Counted from the stretch's first letter, positions 24,968-34,336 are shown. The stretch: 64,000 bases of DNA from Polaribacter sp. NJDZ03 (GCF_019263805.1 NZ_CP079195.1:3459001-3523000), one strand, 5' to 3'. Translations and numbers: made by a program. Notes: generated from the sequence alone by a model not told the origin.

Positions 24968-25440
24968 CTTAAATCACTTAGACTGTTTTCCTTTTTAAAG
25001 GATAAAAAGTCTGTCCACTCTTTTATTTTTTTATCATTTTTATATTTCGATGCTTTTACCAACTTTCGGTTTTTGTAAATTAAACAATAACCATTTTTTT
25101 GATCATTTTTTAATTGACACTTGTGGGTAATATCACCGTTGCTATCATAAAATAACCACCAATTTCTTTTCTTACCTTTGTTAAAATGACCTTCTTTTTC
25201 TATGGCTGCAAATTTTGTGTAAAAATACCAATAATTGGTTTCTAAATTATCAGTAAAACTGCCTTCTTTTTTAATATTTCCATTTTTATAATAAAATTTC
25301 CAGAAAGCTGTTTTTTTATCACCGTTTAGCCAACCTTCTTCTTTTATTAATCCGTTTTTGTAGAAAGTTTTATGATATTGTTTCTGACTAAACAGCATCA
25401 ACGAGAAAAAGAGAAAAGTAATAAGGGGTAATTTTTTCAT
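24964..25440 (-). CDS. Secreted MORN/YwqK-type repeat protein
   Basis: 158 residues from ATG 25440 (an upstream ATG at 25458 would put six residues before the signal peptide). Signal peptide KKLPLITFLFFSLMLFSQ, then five or six repeats of the form FYKNGLIKEEGWLNGDKKTAFW. The Y-x-N-G-x-x-K-x-E-G-x-[YF] pattern marks MORN_2/YwqK repeats. They form a beta-ladder and are common in Bacteroidota exported proteins. The frequent database label 'toxin-antitoxin YwqK antitoxin' is not supported by anything here. First gene of the glycosyltransferase operon. Confidence 0.8.
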   Translation of the reverse strand: MKKLPLITFLFFSLMLFSQKQYHKTFYKNGLIKEEGWLNGDKKTAFWKFYYKNGNIKKEGSFTDNLETNYWYFYTKFAAIEKEGHFNKGKKRNWWLFYDSNGDITHKCQLKNDQKNGYCLIYKNRKLVKASKYKNDKKIKEWTDFLSFKKENSLSDLR

Positions 25441-25596
25441 GTTGTTAAATAAATTCACTAATTTTTGTTGAGTTCTTGTTTGTTTTCGCTTCGTTTTCTC
25501 AAAGGTTTATGACAGCGTTTTATCAATTAAAAGAAATTAATACAACCTTGTTACCGAACATTGAGATTTTTTGCTGAATACTGTATTGCTATTAGC

Positions 25597-27219
25597 TTAT
25601 TTCTTATTCATCAATTCCATTAAGTCAACATCGTTTCCTAATAAAATTTCTGTAGGGTTTATTCTACCTTCTTCTGGTCCGTTTTCTAATTTTAAAACTC
25701 CTCTTGGGCAAACTGCAGAACAAACTCCACAACCAACACAACTAGAACGTACAATGTTTTCTCCTTTTTGTGCGTATGCTCTTACGTCAATTCCTTGCTC
25801 ACAATACGTAGAACAGTTTCCGCAAGAAATACATTGACCTCCGTTTGTAGTAATTCTAAATTTAGATTTAAAACGTTGTATAAAACCTAAATAAGCAGCT
25901 AAAGGACAACCAAAACGACACCAAACTCTGTTACCAAAAATTGGATAAAATCCTGTACCAATTACACCTGCAAAAATAGCACCTATTAAAAAGCCATAAA
26001 TGTCTTGAATAGTTTGTGTTTTAATCCCTAAAACTTGTTGATCTCCAGAGAAGAAAGTATACAAAGCAAAACCTGTCATTACTAACACAAAAACCAATAC
26101 AGAGTGAATTATAATACGTTCTGCTCTCCAAGAAAGTAATGTTTTACTAGAGTTTTGTCTGTAAGGATCTCCTAGTGTTTCTGCTAAACCACCACAACCA
26201 CAAACCCAAGAACAGTACCATCTTTTTCCGAAGAAATACACCATTACGGGTACAACAACAATTGTTAAAACAACTCCCCATACTAAAATAAATAATCCAA
26301 AACCACCACTAGCAAGTAGTTCATCTAAATTCCATCTAAAGAAAAAATCGTAATCTAAAGGGAATGCATTTTTAAAATCGTACCAAGGTTTTTCGAAACG
26401 AACCAAGATTTCTGGAATTAAAAAAGCAAATACAATTTGAAAGAATAAAACAGAAGTAGTTCTTAAAATTTGGTATTTATTATGACGGTATTTTATATAC
26501 ATTCTTACCGCCATTACAGACATTACTGTACAATATAAAAAACCGTATAAAAACCATTGACTTGCAGGGTTACCACTAAGGGATAAACTAATTGGTTCTA
26601 CTAAATACACCCAGTTTACAATAAAATCTGGATAAAAATAAAGTAGAATATAAAAGGTTACAAGAAATACAAAAGTAAACCAACCAATCCAACCACGATT
26701 GGTAACTGCGCTTAAGAAAATTCCATCATTTTTTATTCCTGGTTTACCTAATAAAATTACATCAGGTACAATAAACATAAGCGCACCAATAATACCTAAA
26801 CCAAAGGTTAAAAACCAAGCCAAACCGGTGTTGTCTGCAGCCAAACCTTTACCAGATTTTTTTGCGAGTTCAAAACTTATGCTATGTGGTTTTCCTGATA
26901 TTTTATATTGAAATTGTTGTCCTTTTTTATCCCAATTTTTTTCTGAATTGTATTTTGCAATTAATGCATCATAATGGTTGTTAGATGTTTCGTAGGCATT
27001 TATAACGCGGCTAGAGAATTGAAAAATATTTAAATTTTCTTGAGTTACAATTGCCTTAGATAATTCTTCTTTTATAATTTCACTTTTATATCCTTTTTCT
27101 TTAATAAAAGTATCTAATTGAGATTGTGTTAAATTAAAAGAACCTGTAAAAACGGTAGCTATAAAGAAGGTTAATCCTGCTAAGAAGATAATTAAACCTG
27201 ATTGTTTTATGAATTTCAT
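25597..27219 (-). CDS. Polytopic 4Fe-4S polyferredoxin (NosR/Fer4_5-like)
   Basis: 540 residues. N-terminal helix and an extracytoplasmic domain (about 25-125), then six to eight membrane helices. Cys motifs lie near inner helices (YCSWVCGCGG and WCRFGCPLAAYLGF, the Fer4_5 pattern), and a C-terminal bicluster ferredoxin has CISCGNCSTYCEQGI and CVGCGVCSAVCPRG. Such proteins carry electrons across or along the inner membrane, as NosR, RdxA/CcoG and MauN relatives do. The next gene encodes an FAD oxidoreductase that could feed it from NAD(P)H. The gene is longer than CcoG and has no nitrous-oxide reductase neighbour, so the acceptor is unknown. Confidence 0.87.
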   Translation of the reverse strand: MKFIKQSGLIIFLAGLTFFIATVFTGSFNLTQSQLDTFIKEKGYKSEIIKEELSKAIVTQENLNIFQFSSRVINAYETSNNHYDALIAKYNSEKNWDKKGQQFQYKISGKPHSISFELAKKSGKGLAADNTGLAWFLTFGLGIIGALMFIVPDVILLGKPGIKNDGIFLSAVTNRGWIGWFTFVFLVTFYILLYFYPDFIVNWVYLVEPISLSLSGNPASQWFLYGFLYCTVMSVMAVRMYIKYRHNKYQILRTTSVLFFQIVFAFLIPEILVRFEKPWYDFKNAFPLDYDFFFRWNLDELLASGGFGLFILVWGVVLTIVVVPVMVYFFGKRWYCSWVCGCGGLAETLGDPYRQNSSKTLLSWRAERIIIHSVLVFVLVMTGFALYTFFSGDQQVLGIKTQTIQDIYGFLIGAIFAGVIGTGFYPIFGNRVWCRFGCPLAAYLGFIQRFKSKFRITTNGGQCISCGNCSTYCEQGIDVRAYAQKGENIVRSSCVGCGVCSAVCPRGVLKLENGPEEGRINPTEILLGNDVDLMELMNKK

Positions 27220-27225
27220 TTAGTT

Positions 27226-27300
27226 TTATATTTGCTGCAAGGTCTTAAAGACCTTGTAGGTATTAGTTATTATTGTACTTTAAAAACCTTGCAGGTTGAT
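27226..27300. repeat. Short palindromic repeats between polyferredoxin and oxidoreductase genes
   Basis: CAAGGTCTT-A-AAGACCTTG at 27238-27256 and AACCT-TGC-AGGTT at 27285-27297. Both resemble small palindromic units scattered in this phylum. Confidence 0.6.
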
Positions 27301-27304
27301 GGGG

Positions 27305-28654
27305 TTAAATTTTAGAAAAAATACGTTTCCAGCTTTTCTTTTTGGATTGTATGTTGGTGTTGTTTTCTTGATTGAATTTTGCTAAAATTTCTACTTCATG
27401 TAATTTAAAAAATTCAGGATCAAAATTAGCATCCGCTAAAAATTCTAATACATGTTCTATCGATTTATTTTCGGTTAACCATTTGTCAAAAATTTCATGA
27501 CGCATTCTAATTCCGAAGGTATTTATTCCTAAAAATTTGTTGGTATTTTTATCAAAAGAAATAGTAATACATTTATGGTCTTTTGGGTGTTTCCATTGAA
27601 AATAGGCTTCATTTTCTTTCATGCCTCGTTCACTAAAAACCCAACCATAGGTTTGGTATTCTATGTCTAAGAATTTTGCAGAGTTAAACCAATGACCAGG
27701 TTTGTAGGCTGTTTTATTACCACAAATTGTTTGTGCTAAAGTTTCGCCCATCATTCTACCAGTGTACCAAACCGCTTCTATATTTCTACGTTGTCCTATA
27801 GCTTCATGTTGTTCTGCACAATCGCCAATGGCGTAAATATTAGGAATATTGGTTTCTAAAAAACGATTTACTTTTACACCACGACCTATTTCTATACCAG
27901 ACTCTTTTAGAAAATCTATATTTGGTGTTACACCAGCCGTTAAACCAACTACATCACAGAAAATCTCTTCGCCGGTTTCTTCAATAATAATCGATTTTAC
28001 GCGTCCGTTTTCATCAGATCTTATTTCTTTTAAATTGGTGCTTAAACGTAAGTCTATATGATGTTCTTTAATATGTTCGTTAATCATTTCAGACTCTTGT
28101 GCAGGTAAAACTCCGTTCCAAAAACTGTCTTCACGCACTAAAAAAGTAACAGGTATTTTTCTGCTTCTTAACATTTCTGCCAATTCTATACCTATCAATC
28201 CACCACCAACTATTACGGCTCTATTGCAGGTTTTATTGTCTGGAGCATATTTTTCTAATTTTTCTAGATCTTGTTTATGGTACATGCCCATAACGCCATT
28301 TAGATCTTGCCCTGGCCAACCAAACTTATTAGGTTTAGAACCAGTTGCAATAATTAGTCTATCAAAAGAAAGTTTTTCTCCGTTGGTAAAATTAAGTTGT
28401 TTTTTATCTGTGTTAACGTTGTCAACTAAGCCTTCTTTTAGCGTGATTCTATTTTTTTTCCAAAACCAATTTTCATAAGGCTGTGTGTGTTCAAACTTCA
28501 TGTGTCCCATGTATACATACATGAGTGCTGTTCTAGAAAAGAAATATTTAGTTTCTGCAGATACAATAGTTATGTTGTTATCAGAGTTTTTTCTAATATG
28601 TCTTGCTGCAGTAACACCAGAGATTCCGTTACCAATTATTACAATATGTTCCAT
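27305..28654 (-). CDS. NAD(P)/FAD-dependent oxidoreductase (pyridine nucleotide-disulfide class)
   Basis: 449 residues. FAD-binding IIGNGISGVTAARHIRK at the N-terminus, the ATGSKPN segment, NAD-binding VIVGGGLIGIELAEMLRSR and a second FAD motif NIYAIGDCAE near residue 280. No redox-active C-x-x-x-x-C is seen, so it resembles rubredoxin/ferredoxin reductases and the NirB N-terminal domain rather than thiol reductases. The C-terminal 90 residues (HEIFDKWLTENKSIEHVLEF) are an unusual helical extension. Probably the electron donor of the polyferredoxin 85 bases downstream. Confidence 0.87.
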   Translation of the reverse strand: MEHIVIIGNGISGVTAARHIRKNSDNNITIVSAETKYFFSRTALMYVYMGHMKFEHTQPYENWFWKKNRITLKEGLVDNVNTDKKQLNFTNGEKLSFDRLIIATGSKPNKFGWPGQDLNGVMGMYHKQDLEKLEKYAPDNKTCNRAVIVGGGLIGIELAEMLRSRKIPVTFLVREDSFWNGVLPAQESEMINEHIKEHHIDLRLSTNLKEIRSDENGRVKSIIIEETGEEIFCDVVGLTAGVTPNIDFLKESGIEIGRGVKVNRFLETNIPNIYAIGDCAEQHEAIGQRRNIEAVWYTGRMMGETLAQTICGNKTAYKPGHWFNSAKFLDIEYQTYGWVFSERGMKENEAYFQWKHPKDHKCITISFDKNTNKFLGINTFGIRMRHEIFDKWLTENKSIEHVLEFLADANFDPEFFKLHEVEILAKFNQENNTNIQSKKKSWKRIFSKI

Positions 28655-28813
28655 AGTTGATTGCTTGTGGGGGTTAAGTCGAAGCTAAAGTTAAGAACTT
28701 AAAACTTAATATTAGTTTAGAATGATTTTAAATAACGCTGAATTTTAAAAACTGTAAGTTCTTAAGAATTGTGTAGACTGATATTTAAAATATTAACAAA
28801 TTCTATCTAAAAC

Positions 28814-29707
28814 ATGAAACTAAATTTATCTAAAATTCTTTTTGCATCAATATTAATTATCAGTTTACAGTCTTACGGACAAGATGATGAGGAGACAAGT
28901 AAAAGTAACATTCAAACCTATACACCTTCTAAATTATTAGATAAAGGACAATGGGATCTTAAGTTTTTTAATAACTTATATACACAAACAAAATCTACAG
29001 GAGCAGATAATAGTACTTCTAAAAAAATAGTTGAAGGCAGACAAACCTTTTTTACATCAACTTTAGAGGTTTTTACGGGTATTTCAGATAATAATAGAAT
29101 AAACGTTGGTGCTATTATAGAGTACAGATCAAATACTTTAGGAGGTCAGTCTACTTTTTCTCCATTTAACTTTGAAGATTCTAGTTCAAGTAGAAATGGT
29201 TTTTCTTCTATTGCACCATCAGTAAAGATTCAACCATTTAAAAATATTAGTAATTTTTCTTTTCAATCTGCGCTACATATTCCTGTAATCTCAAAAGGTG
29301 ATGATAGTGATCAATCAAAGGCGTTTTTAGATCAATCTGCTTGGTCATTTCAAAATAGATTTTTCTACGATTATACTTTGCCTAGTGGAGATTGGCAGTT
29401 GTTTACAGAATTAAATACTGAATATGGTTTTGGTGATGAAGATAGTTTTGCAAATAAAACATTTTTATTATCACCAGGTGTATTTATGAGTTATTTTCCA
29501 TCAAATACAACTACCGTTTTAGGGTTTGTACAACACTCACAAAGACTTGGAGATTTCGAGCAAAATAGTACTTCACTTGGTTTTGGAGGTAAGATTCAGT
29601 TAAATGATACTTTAAATTTAGAAGCTTTATATAGTAACATTGTTAGAGGTCATAACTTTCAAGGTTTAGGGAATTCATTTAGTGTTGGTTTAAGAGCTTT
29701 GTTTTAG
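28814..29707 (+). CDS. Outer-membrane beta-barrel protein of unknown function
   Basis: 297 residues: signal peptide (ISLQSYGQ), an acidic start, then repeated amphipathic strands ending in aromatic residues and a final ...GLRALF strand with terminal Phe, all typical of outer-membrane barrels. The pattern (LDKGQWDLKFFNNLYTQTK, a strand typical of such transporters; FSFQSALHIPVISKG) resembles the phenol-degradation MetA-like transporter family, but no substrate can be read. It is divergent from the oxidoreductase operon and 25 bases ahead of the GH113-like gene, so the latter two may be co-transcribed. Confidence 0.75.
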   Translation: MKLNLSKILFASILIISLQSYGQDDEETSKSNIQTYTPSKLLDKGQWDLKFFNNLYTQTKSTGADNSTSKKIVEGRQTFFTSTLEVFTGISDNNRINVGAIIEYRSNTLGGQSTFSPFNFEDSSSSRNGFSSIAPSVKIQPFKNISNFSFQSALHIPVISKGDDSDQSKAFLDQSAWSFQNRFFYDYTLPSGDWQLFTELNTEYGFGDEDSFANKTFLLSPGVFMSYFPSNTTTVLGFVQHSQRLGDFEQNSTSLGFGGKIQLNDTLNLEALYSNIVRGHNFQGLGNSFSVGLRALF

Positions 29708-29732
29708 AAAAAAAAGCTATTTTTAGGGCTTT

Positions 29733-30737
29733 ATGAAAATATATAAACTCCTCTTTTTATTGCTGATATTCATTCAGTTATCATGCAATAGTCAACAGAA
29801 AAAAATAAACGGAATTAGTTTTGTAGCGTCTAGAGATACTATAAGTATAAAACATATTTCGCCAATTATAAAGGCACAAGGCAATTACGTTGCTTTGATG
29901 CCTTTTGGTTTTATTAAAAAACTCTCTTCTCCAACGGTAATTCATAACAATGACAGGCAATGGTTTGGTGAAACTAAAAACGGATTGCATCAGTATGCAA
30001 AAAATTTTCAGACAGCAGATGTAAAAATCATGGTAAAGCCCCAGATTTGGGTTTGGAAAGGAGAATTTACAGGACTTATAGAAATGAATTCTGATGAAAA
30101 TTGGACTATTTTAGAAGACACCTATTCAGATTTTATTTTAACCTACGCAAAAGCTGCACAAGATTTAAAAGCAGATATTTTGTGTATAGGAACAGAATTA
30201 GAGCAATTTGTACTTCAAAGACCCACTTATTGGAAAGAATTAATTGTTAAAATTAGAGAGGTTTACAAAGGCAAACTAACGTATGCTGCAAATTGGGACG
30301 AATTTAAACGAGTTCCCTTTTGGGCAGATTTAGATTACATTGGTATTGATGCTTATTTTCCTTTAAGTGATAAAAAAACGCCATCGGTAAAAGATTTCGA
30401 GTTAGGTTGGCAACCTCATAAAAAAGTAATTACACAGATACAAAAGCAATTTAATAAACCCATTTTATTTACAGAATTTGGGTATAGAAGTGTAGATTTT
30501 ACAGGTAAAGAACCTTGGGATGCAAATAGAGTAGATGGGCAGGTAAATATGCAAGGGCAGGTAAATGGGTTGCAAGCAATACATAACCAGTTTTGGAAAG
30601 AAGATTGGTTTGCAGGTGGTTTTATTTGGAAATGGTTTCATACACACGCTAAAGTAGGTGGGGAGAAAGATAATAGATTTACCCCTCAAAATAAACCAGC
30701 AGAAGTTGTGCTTAGAAAGTTGTATAAACAAGACTAA
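29733..30737 (+). CDS. GH113-like TIM-barrel lipoprotein
   Basis: 334 residues. Lipoprotein signal (FIQLSC). The barrel shows the glycoside-hydrolase clan A pattern: CIGTELEQF gives the acid/base Glu after strand 4, WADLDYIGIDAYFPLSD a substrate-lining strand, and PILFTEFGYRS the nucleophile Glu after strand 7. The late GGFIWKWFHTHAK carries the aromatic end strand. Glycoside hydrolase family 113 members are beta-1,4-mannanases; the substrate here is not proven. Likely anchored at the outer membrane. Confidence 0.82.
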   Translation: MKIYKLLFLLLIFIQLSCNSQQKKINGISFVASRDTISIKHISPIIKAQGNYVALMPFGFIKKLSSPTVIHNNDRQWFGETKNGLHQYAKNFQTADVKIMVKPQIWVWKGEFTGLIEMNSDENWTILEDTYSDFILTYAKAAQDLKADILCIGTELEQFVLQRPTYWKELIVKIREVYKGKLTYAANWDEFKRVPFWADLDYIGIDAYFPLSDKKTPSVKDFELGWQPHKKVITQIQKQFNKPILFTEFGYRSVDFTGKEPWDANRVDGQVNMQGQVNGLQAIHNQFWKEDWFAGGFIWKWFHTHAKVGGEKDNRFTPQNKPAEVVLRKLYKQD

Positions 30738-30785
30738 AAAGAACAAAACATGACGAATATCTTATATCTTTTTAAGTTTAGATAG

Positions 30786-30793
30786 TAACTTTG
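30786..30793 (+). promoter_or_regulatory. Putative -7 box (TAACTTTG) of the universal-stress operon
   Basis: Exact TAnnTTTG match 26 bases before the ATG at 30819. Confidence 0.45.
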
Positions 30794-30818
30794 TAACTAT
30801 AACTAATAAACCACTATT

Positions 30819-31652
30819 ATGAAAAAAATAATTGTTCCTATAGATTTTTCTAAACACTCTGAGTATGCTTTAAAAGCCGCAGCATTATTAGCAAAAAAAA
30901 ATAATGCTACTATTTATGCTTTACATATGTTAGATTTACAAGAACTATCTTTAACAGAAAGTGAAAACAATCAACAAGAAAAAGCAATCTATTTTTTAAA
31001 ATTAGCAGAAAAAAAGTTTAAAGATTTTCTTATAAAAGAGTATCTAGAAGGTGTAAAAGTGGTGCCTATTATTAAGCATTTTAAAGTTTTTAGTGAAATA
31101 AATGCTATTGGAGAAAAAGTAAAGGCAGATATAATTATTATGGGATCTCACGGTGTAAGTGGGCTAAAAGAATTTTTTGTAGGTTCTAACACAGAAAAAG
31201 TAGTCAGATTTGCAGATTTACCTGTTTTAATTATTAAGAATGAAATAACCAATACCGATTTTGCAGATATTGTGGTGGCTACAGATTTTTCTGAAGAAGG
31301 AATACCTGCTTTTAAAAGTATGTTAAAATTAGTAGATTTTTTAAATGCACGCAAACATATTTTATATGTAAACTTGCCCAATGAAGAATTTAAAACAACT
31401 TCCGAAATGGCTGCTTTGGCAAATAATTTTTTAATGAAGGCAGAAGGAAATACAGATAGAATGATTAACGTAAACTTTGTTTGCGATAGAACGATAGAAA
31501 AAGGTATTCTTAACTTCTCTAATGCAGTAGGCGCAGATTTAATTTCTGTAAGTACGCATGGTAGAAAAGGATTATCTCATATTTTTGCAGGTAGTATTGC
31601 CGAGGATATTGCAAATCATTCTACCTTACCAATTCTTACGATTAAAATTTAA
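30819..31652 (+). CDS. Universal stress protein with two UspA domains
   Basis: 277 residues. The first UspA domain (about 1-148) starts KKIIVPIDFSKHSEYALKAA and contains the ATP-binding signature MGSHGVSGLKEFFVGSNTEKV (G-x2-G-x9-G-S/T). The second (about 150-277) starts IVVATDFSEEG and has STHGRKGLSHIFAGSIAEDI. Tandem Usp proteins are cytoplasmic ATP-binding stress factors. Seven bases before the next gene, so it leads an odd operon with two envelope proteins. Confidence 0.92.
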   Translation: MKKIIVPIDFSKHSEYALKAAALLAKKNNATIYALHMLDLQELSLTESENNQQEKAIYFLKLAEKKFKDFLIKEYLEGVKVVPIIKHFKVFSEINAIGEKVKADIIIMGSHGVSGLKEFFVGSNTEKVVRFADLPVLIIKNEITNTDFADIVVATDFSEEGIPAFKSMLKLVDFLNARKHILYVNLPNEEFKTTSEMAALANNFLMKAEGNTDRMINVNFVCDRTIEKGILNFSNAVGADLISVSTHGRKGLSHIFAGSIAEDIANHSTLPILTIKI

Positions 31653-31658
31653 AGATAT

Positions 31659-33062
31659 ATGACTGTTAAAAATTTGTTGATTATCATTTTTGTTTCCCTT
31701 TTTTTCTTCTCTTGTACAGAAGATAATGACGTTACTGTACCAAGAAATTTACAAGAATATATAACTGCTAGCACTAATAATGATTTAGGTAATGTTATTG
31801 CATGTGCAGCAAGTGCAAGCGGAAACACTAATTTGTCTTATATTTTTTATTATCCAGAAGCAGGCGCAACAGATATTAGGTATTATGAAGCAGATAGTTT
31901 AAATATTGATAATCAGGATTTTTCTAAGTACAGAAGAAAAAATTTAACAAAAACAGCTGTTTTTGGAGGGAAGTTAGAGCGTTTTGCAAGGTCTGGAGAT
32001 AATGAGAATTGGTGTTTGGTTACTTATATGTTAGACGGAGAATTACATAAATCGAATCCAATTCGTTTAAAAAATGAAACAAAACCAACAAGTTGGACAA
32101 ACGCAGTAACTATTAAATTTCCAGAAACATTAAAACCAACATTTACTTGGTCAGATTTTGGAGTTACAGATAATGCAATATATTTTGAAGTAATTTCAGA
32201 AAAAGAAGACGATACATTTGTTTCTGGAACCTATACTTTAGATAAAATATTTACATATTTTGATACGACTAATGTTGTAAATAATATAAATGTGCCATTA
32301 ACTCCCGTTAATTTAGTAGCAGATACCGAATATCTATTTACCATGATGGCTGTTAGTAAAGATAATTGGGTGAATACGGTTATTCAAGAAAGTTTTATTA
32401 CAAGAAATTTAGAAGAATATTTAGATTTTAATGCAACCAAAACAATAGAGAAAGCAACTGCCTTTGGGGCAAGTAGTAGTGGGTCTACAAGCCTTTCTTA
32501 TATTTATTACAATCCTTTGGTTGGAGCGTCTGATATGAGGTATTATGAAACCGATAACCTTGCAGTAGATGAAACTGATTTTTCTAATTACCGAAGAAAA
32601 AAAATAACAGACCAAGCTACTTTTGATGGTGCACTTAGAAGATATTCTAGAACAGATACAAATGACAGTTGGTGTATTGTTACGTTTATTATTGATGATA
32701 AATTATATAAATCAGATCCTATAAAAATTAAAATTCAAACAAGACCAACAGAATGGTTAACAGATATTACTATAGAAACTTCAGAAAGGTTAATGCCTAA
32801 ATTTACTTGGTTAGACGGAACTTTTGTAGAGAATGTTAAGTATCTTCAAGTAGTTACAGATAAAGAAGACAATTTTTTATCGGGTACATTTACAGAAGAA
32901 AAAACATTTCAATATTATTTAGATGCTAATGTAATTGATAAGATTAACCTAGAAACTCCGGCAGATTTAATTTTTGATGCAGAATATAAAATAACTGTTA
33001 TGGGGTTAAGTACAGATAATTGGGTAAATTTGGTTATTCAGAAAACATTTACAGTAGAATAG
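31659..33062 (+). CDS. Lipoprotein with internal tandem duplication, unknown function
   Basis: 467 residues. Lipoprotein signal LFFFSC (Cys 19), then two homologous halves of about 220 residues each. The first starts NLQEYITASTNNDLGNVIACAASASG, the second NLEEYLDFNATKTIEKATAFGASSSG. Both contain LSYI.YY.P..GA.D.RYYE, D.SKYRRK-like, WC.VT and a closing DNWVN.VIQ..F. The repeat unit alternates strand-like segments and may be two copies of a beta-sandwich. No family recognised. The stop codon shares one base with the GTG of the next gene, so it is translationally coupled to an Omp85-like barrel. Confidence 0.75.
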   Translation: MTVKNLLIIIFVSLFFFSCTEDNDVTVPRNLQEYITASTNNDLGNVIACAASASGNTNLSYIFYYPEAGATDIRYYEADSLNIDNQDFSKYRRKNLTKTAVFGGKLERFARSGDNENWCLVTYMLDGELHKSNPIRLKNETKPTSWTNAVTIKFPETLKPTFTWSDFGVTDNAIYFEVISEKEDDTFVSGTYTLDKIFTYFDTTNVVNNINVPLTPVNLVADTEYLFTMMAVSKDNWVNTVIQESFITRNLEEYLDFNATKTIEKATAFGASSSGSTSLSYIYYNPLVGASDMRYYETDNLAVDETDFSNYRRKKITDQATFDGALRRYSRTDTNDSWCIVTFIIDDKLYKSDPIKIKIQTRPTEWLTDITIETSERLMPKFTWLDGTFVENVKYLQVVTDKEDNFLSGTFTEEKTFQYYLDANVIDKINLETPADLIFDAEYKITVMGLSTDNWVNLVIQKTFTVE

Positions 33063-34336
33063 TGATCTTAAAAAAAAGTCTTTTTTTTCTATTTTTATCC
33101 ATAGCATCTTTTGTATTCTCGCAAGAGAATATAATTGTTGATGTTAAAATTAAAGGGATAAAAAAAATCAAAGAATCCTTTATTCAAAACCTTATTCATA
33201 CAAAAAAAGGAACCGCTTTAGATTCTATAGCGATAGAAAAAGATATCGTTTTTTTAAAAAGATTACCAGCAGTTAGTCATGCCTATTATCAAGTGTTTCA
33301 ATCTCAAGATCATCTTTATAAGGTGTATATACATATTGAAGAAAACTTTACACTCATACCAGAAGTTAACTTATGGACAACTACAAACAGTCAGTTTTCT
33401 TATAAATTAGGTTTGTATGACTATAATTTTTTAGGAAGAAATATCACCTTTGGTGGGTTTTATCAAAACAACGGATTCGATTCTTATGGCATCAATTTTA
33501 AAGCCCCTAATTTGTTTTCTAGAAAATGGGGAATAGCTTTAAGCCATCAAAACTGGAAAAGTGAAGAACCATTGTACTTTGGCAACAAAACTGCAAATTA
33601 CTTGTACAACAACACTTCTTTTGAAGTATTAGGCTTGTATCAAATAAACCTGAAAAATCAATTTAATTTTGGTGTAAATTTCTTTAATGAAAAATACCAA
33701 TATTTATCAGGAGTAACAGATGCATCAATTCCACAAAATTTAGATCTAGATAAAACGTTATTTAAATTAGTATATACATATAACGATTTAGATTACTATT
33801 ACCAATATGTAAGTGGTTTTAAAAGTGTTTTATATACACAGTTTGTAACTTCTAGTACTGCTTTTCAGAATGATTTTTTAATTGCTTGGAACGATTTTTT
33901 CTATTATAAAAGAATAAAAGAAAAAGGAAATTGGGCTAATAGATTGCGTTTTGGTTTAGCATCTAATGAGAATACACCTTTTGCTCCCTTTGCTTTAGAT
34001 AATAATATTAATTTAAGAGGAGTTGGTATTTTAGTAGATAGAGGAACCGGCGTACTTCTCTGGAATACAGAATATAGGTATACTGTTGTAGACAAAAAAT
34101 GGTTGGCAATTCAGACTAATGTTTTTACAGATTTTGGTTCTTGGAGAAATCCGGGAGGGGAGTTAAATGACTTTTTTAAAAGTGAAAACATAAGAGCTTA
34201 TTCTGGTGTTGGTCTGCGTTTTATCAGTAAAAAAATATACAATGCCACTTTTAGAATCGATTATGGATTTAGAGTTTCTAACAATCCAGGGCAATCTAAA
34301 GGAGGTTTAGTTTTTGGAATAGGACAATATTTTTAA
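33062..34336 (+). CDS. Omp85/BamA-like outer-membrane protein with a short POTRA region
   Basis: 424 residues from GTG 33062; the frame is open 14 codons upstream inside the previous gene, but the signal peptide ILKKSLFFLFLSIASFVFSQ starts here. Residues about 20-105 form a single POTRA-like domain (VDVKIKGIKKIKESFIQNLI, RLPAVSHAYYQVF). The rest is a 16-strand-type barrel with the Omp85 core segment GVGLRFISKKIYNATFRIDYG and terminal aromatic GIGQYF. Omp85 proteins insert or export proteins or lipids at the outer membrane. The small size and lipoprotein partner suggest a specialised rather than housekeeping role. Confidence 0.8.
   Translation: MILKKSLFFLFLSIASFVFSQENIIVDVKIKGIKKIKESFIQNLIHTKKGTALDSIAIEKDIVFLKRLPAVSHAYYQVFQSQDHLYKVYIHIEENFTLIPEVNLWTTTNSQFSYKLGLYDYNFLGRNITFGGFYQNNGFDSYGINFKAPNLFSRKWGIALSHQNWKSEEPLYFGNKTANYLYNNTSFEVLGLYQINLKNQFNFGVNFFNEKYQYLSGVTDASIPQNLDLDKTLFKLVYTYNDLDYYYQYVSGFKSVLYTQFVTSSTAFQNDFLIAWNDFFYYKRIKEKGNWANRLRFGLASNENTPFAPFALDNNINLRGVGILVDRGTGVLLWNTEYRYTVVDKKWLAIQTNVFTDFGSWRNPGGELNDFFKSENIRAYSGVGLRFISKKIYNATFRIDYGFRVSNNPGQSKGGLVFGIGQYF

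Noticed and set aside
24964-25440. YwqK toxin-antitoxin antitoxin
   Set aside because: The MORN-type repeats explain the similarity; there is no toxin partner and the protein is exported.
27238-27297. Palindromes as an operator of the redox pair
   Set aside because: Such CAAGGTCTT-type words look like dispersed repeats, as with 36149-36177, so no specific regulation is claimed.
21364-30737. A single mannan synthesis and degradation locus joining the glycosyltransferases with the GH113-like gene
   Set aside because: Five unrelated-looking kilobases (redox pair, barrel) and a strand change separate them; product and substrate are both unproven.
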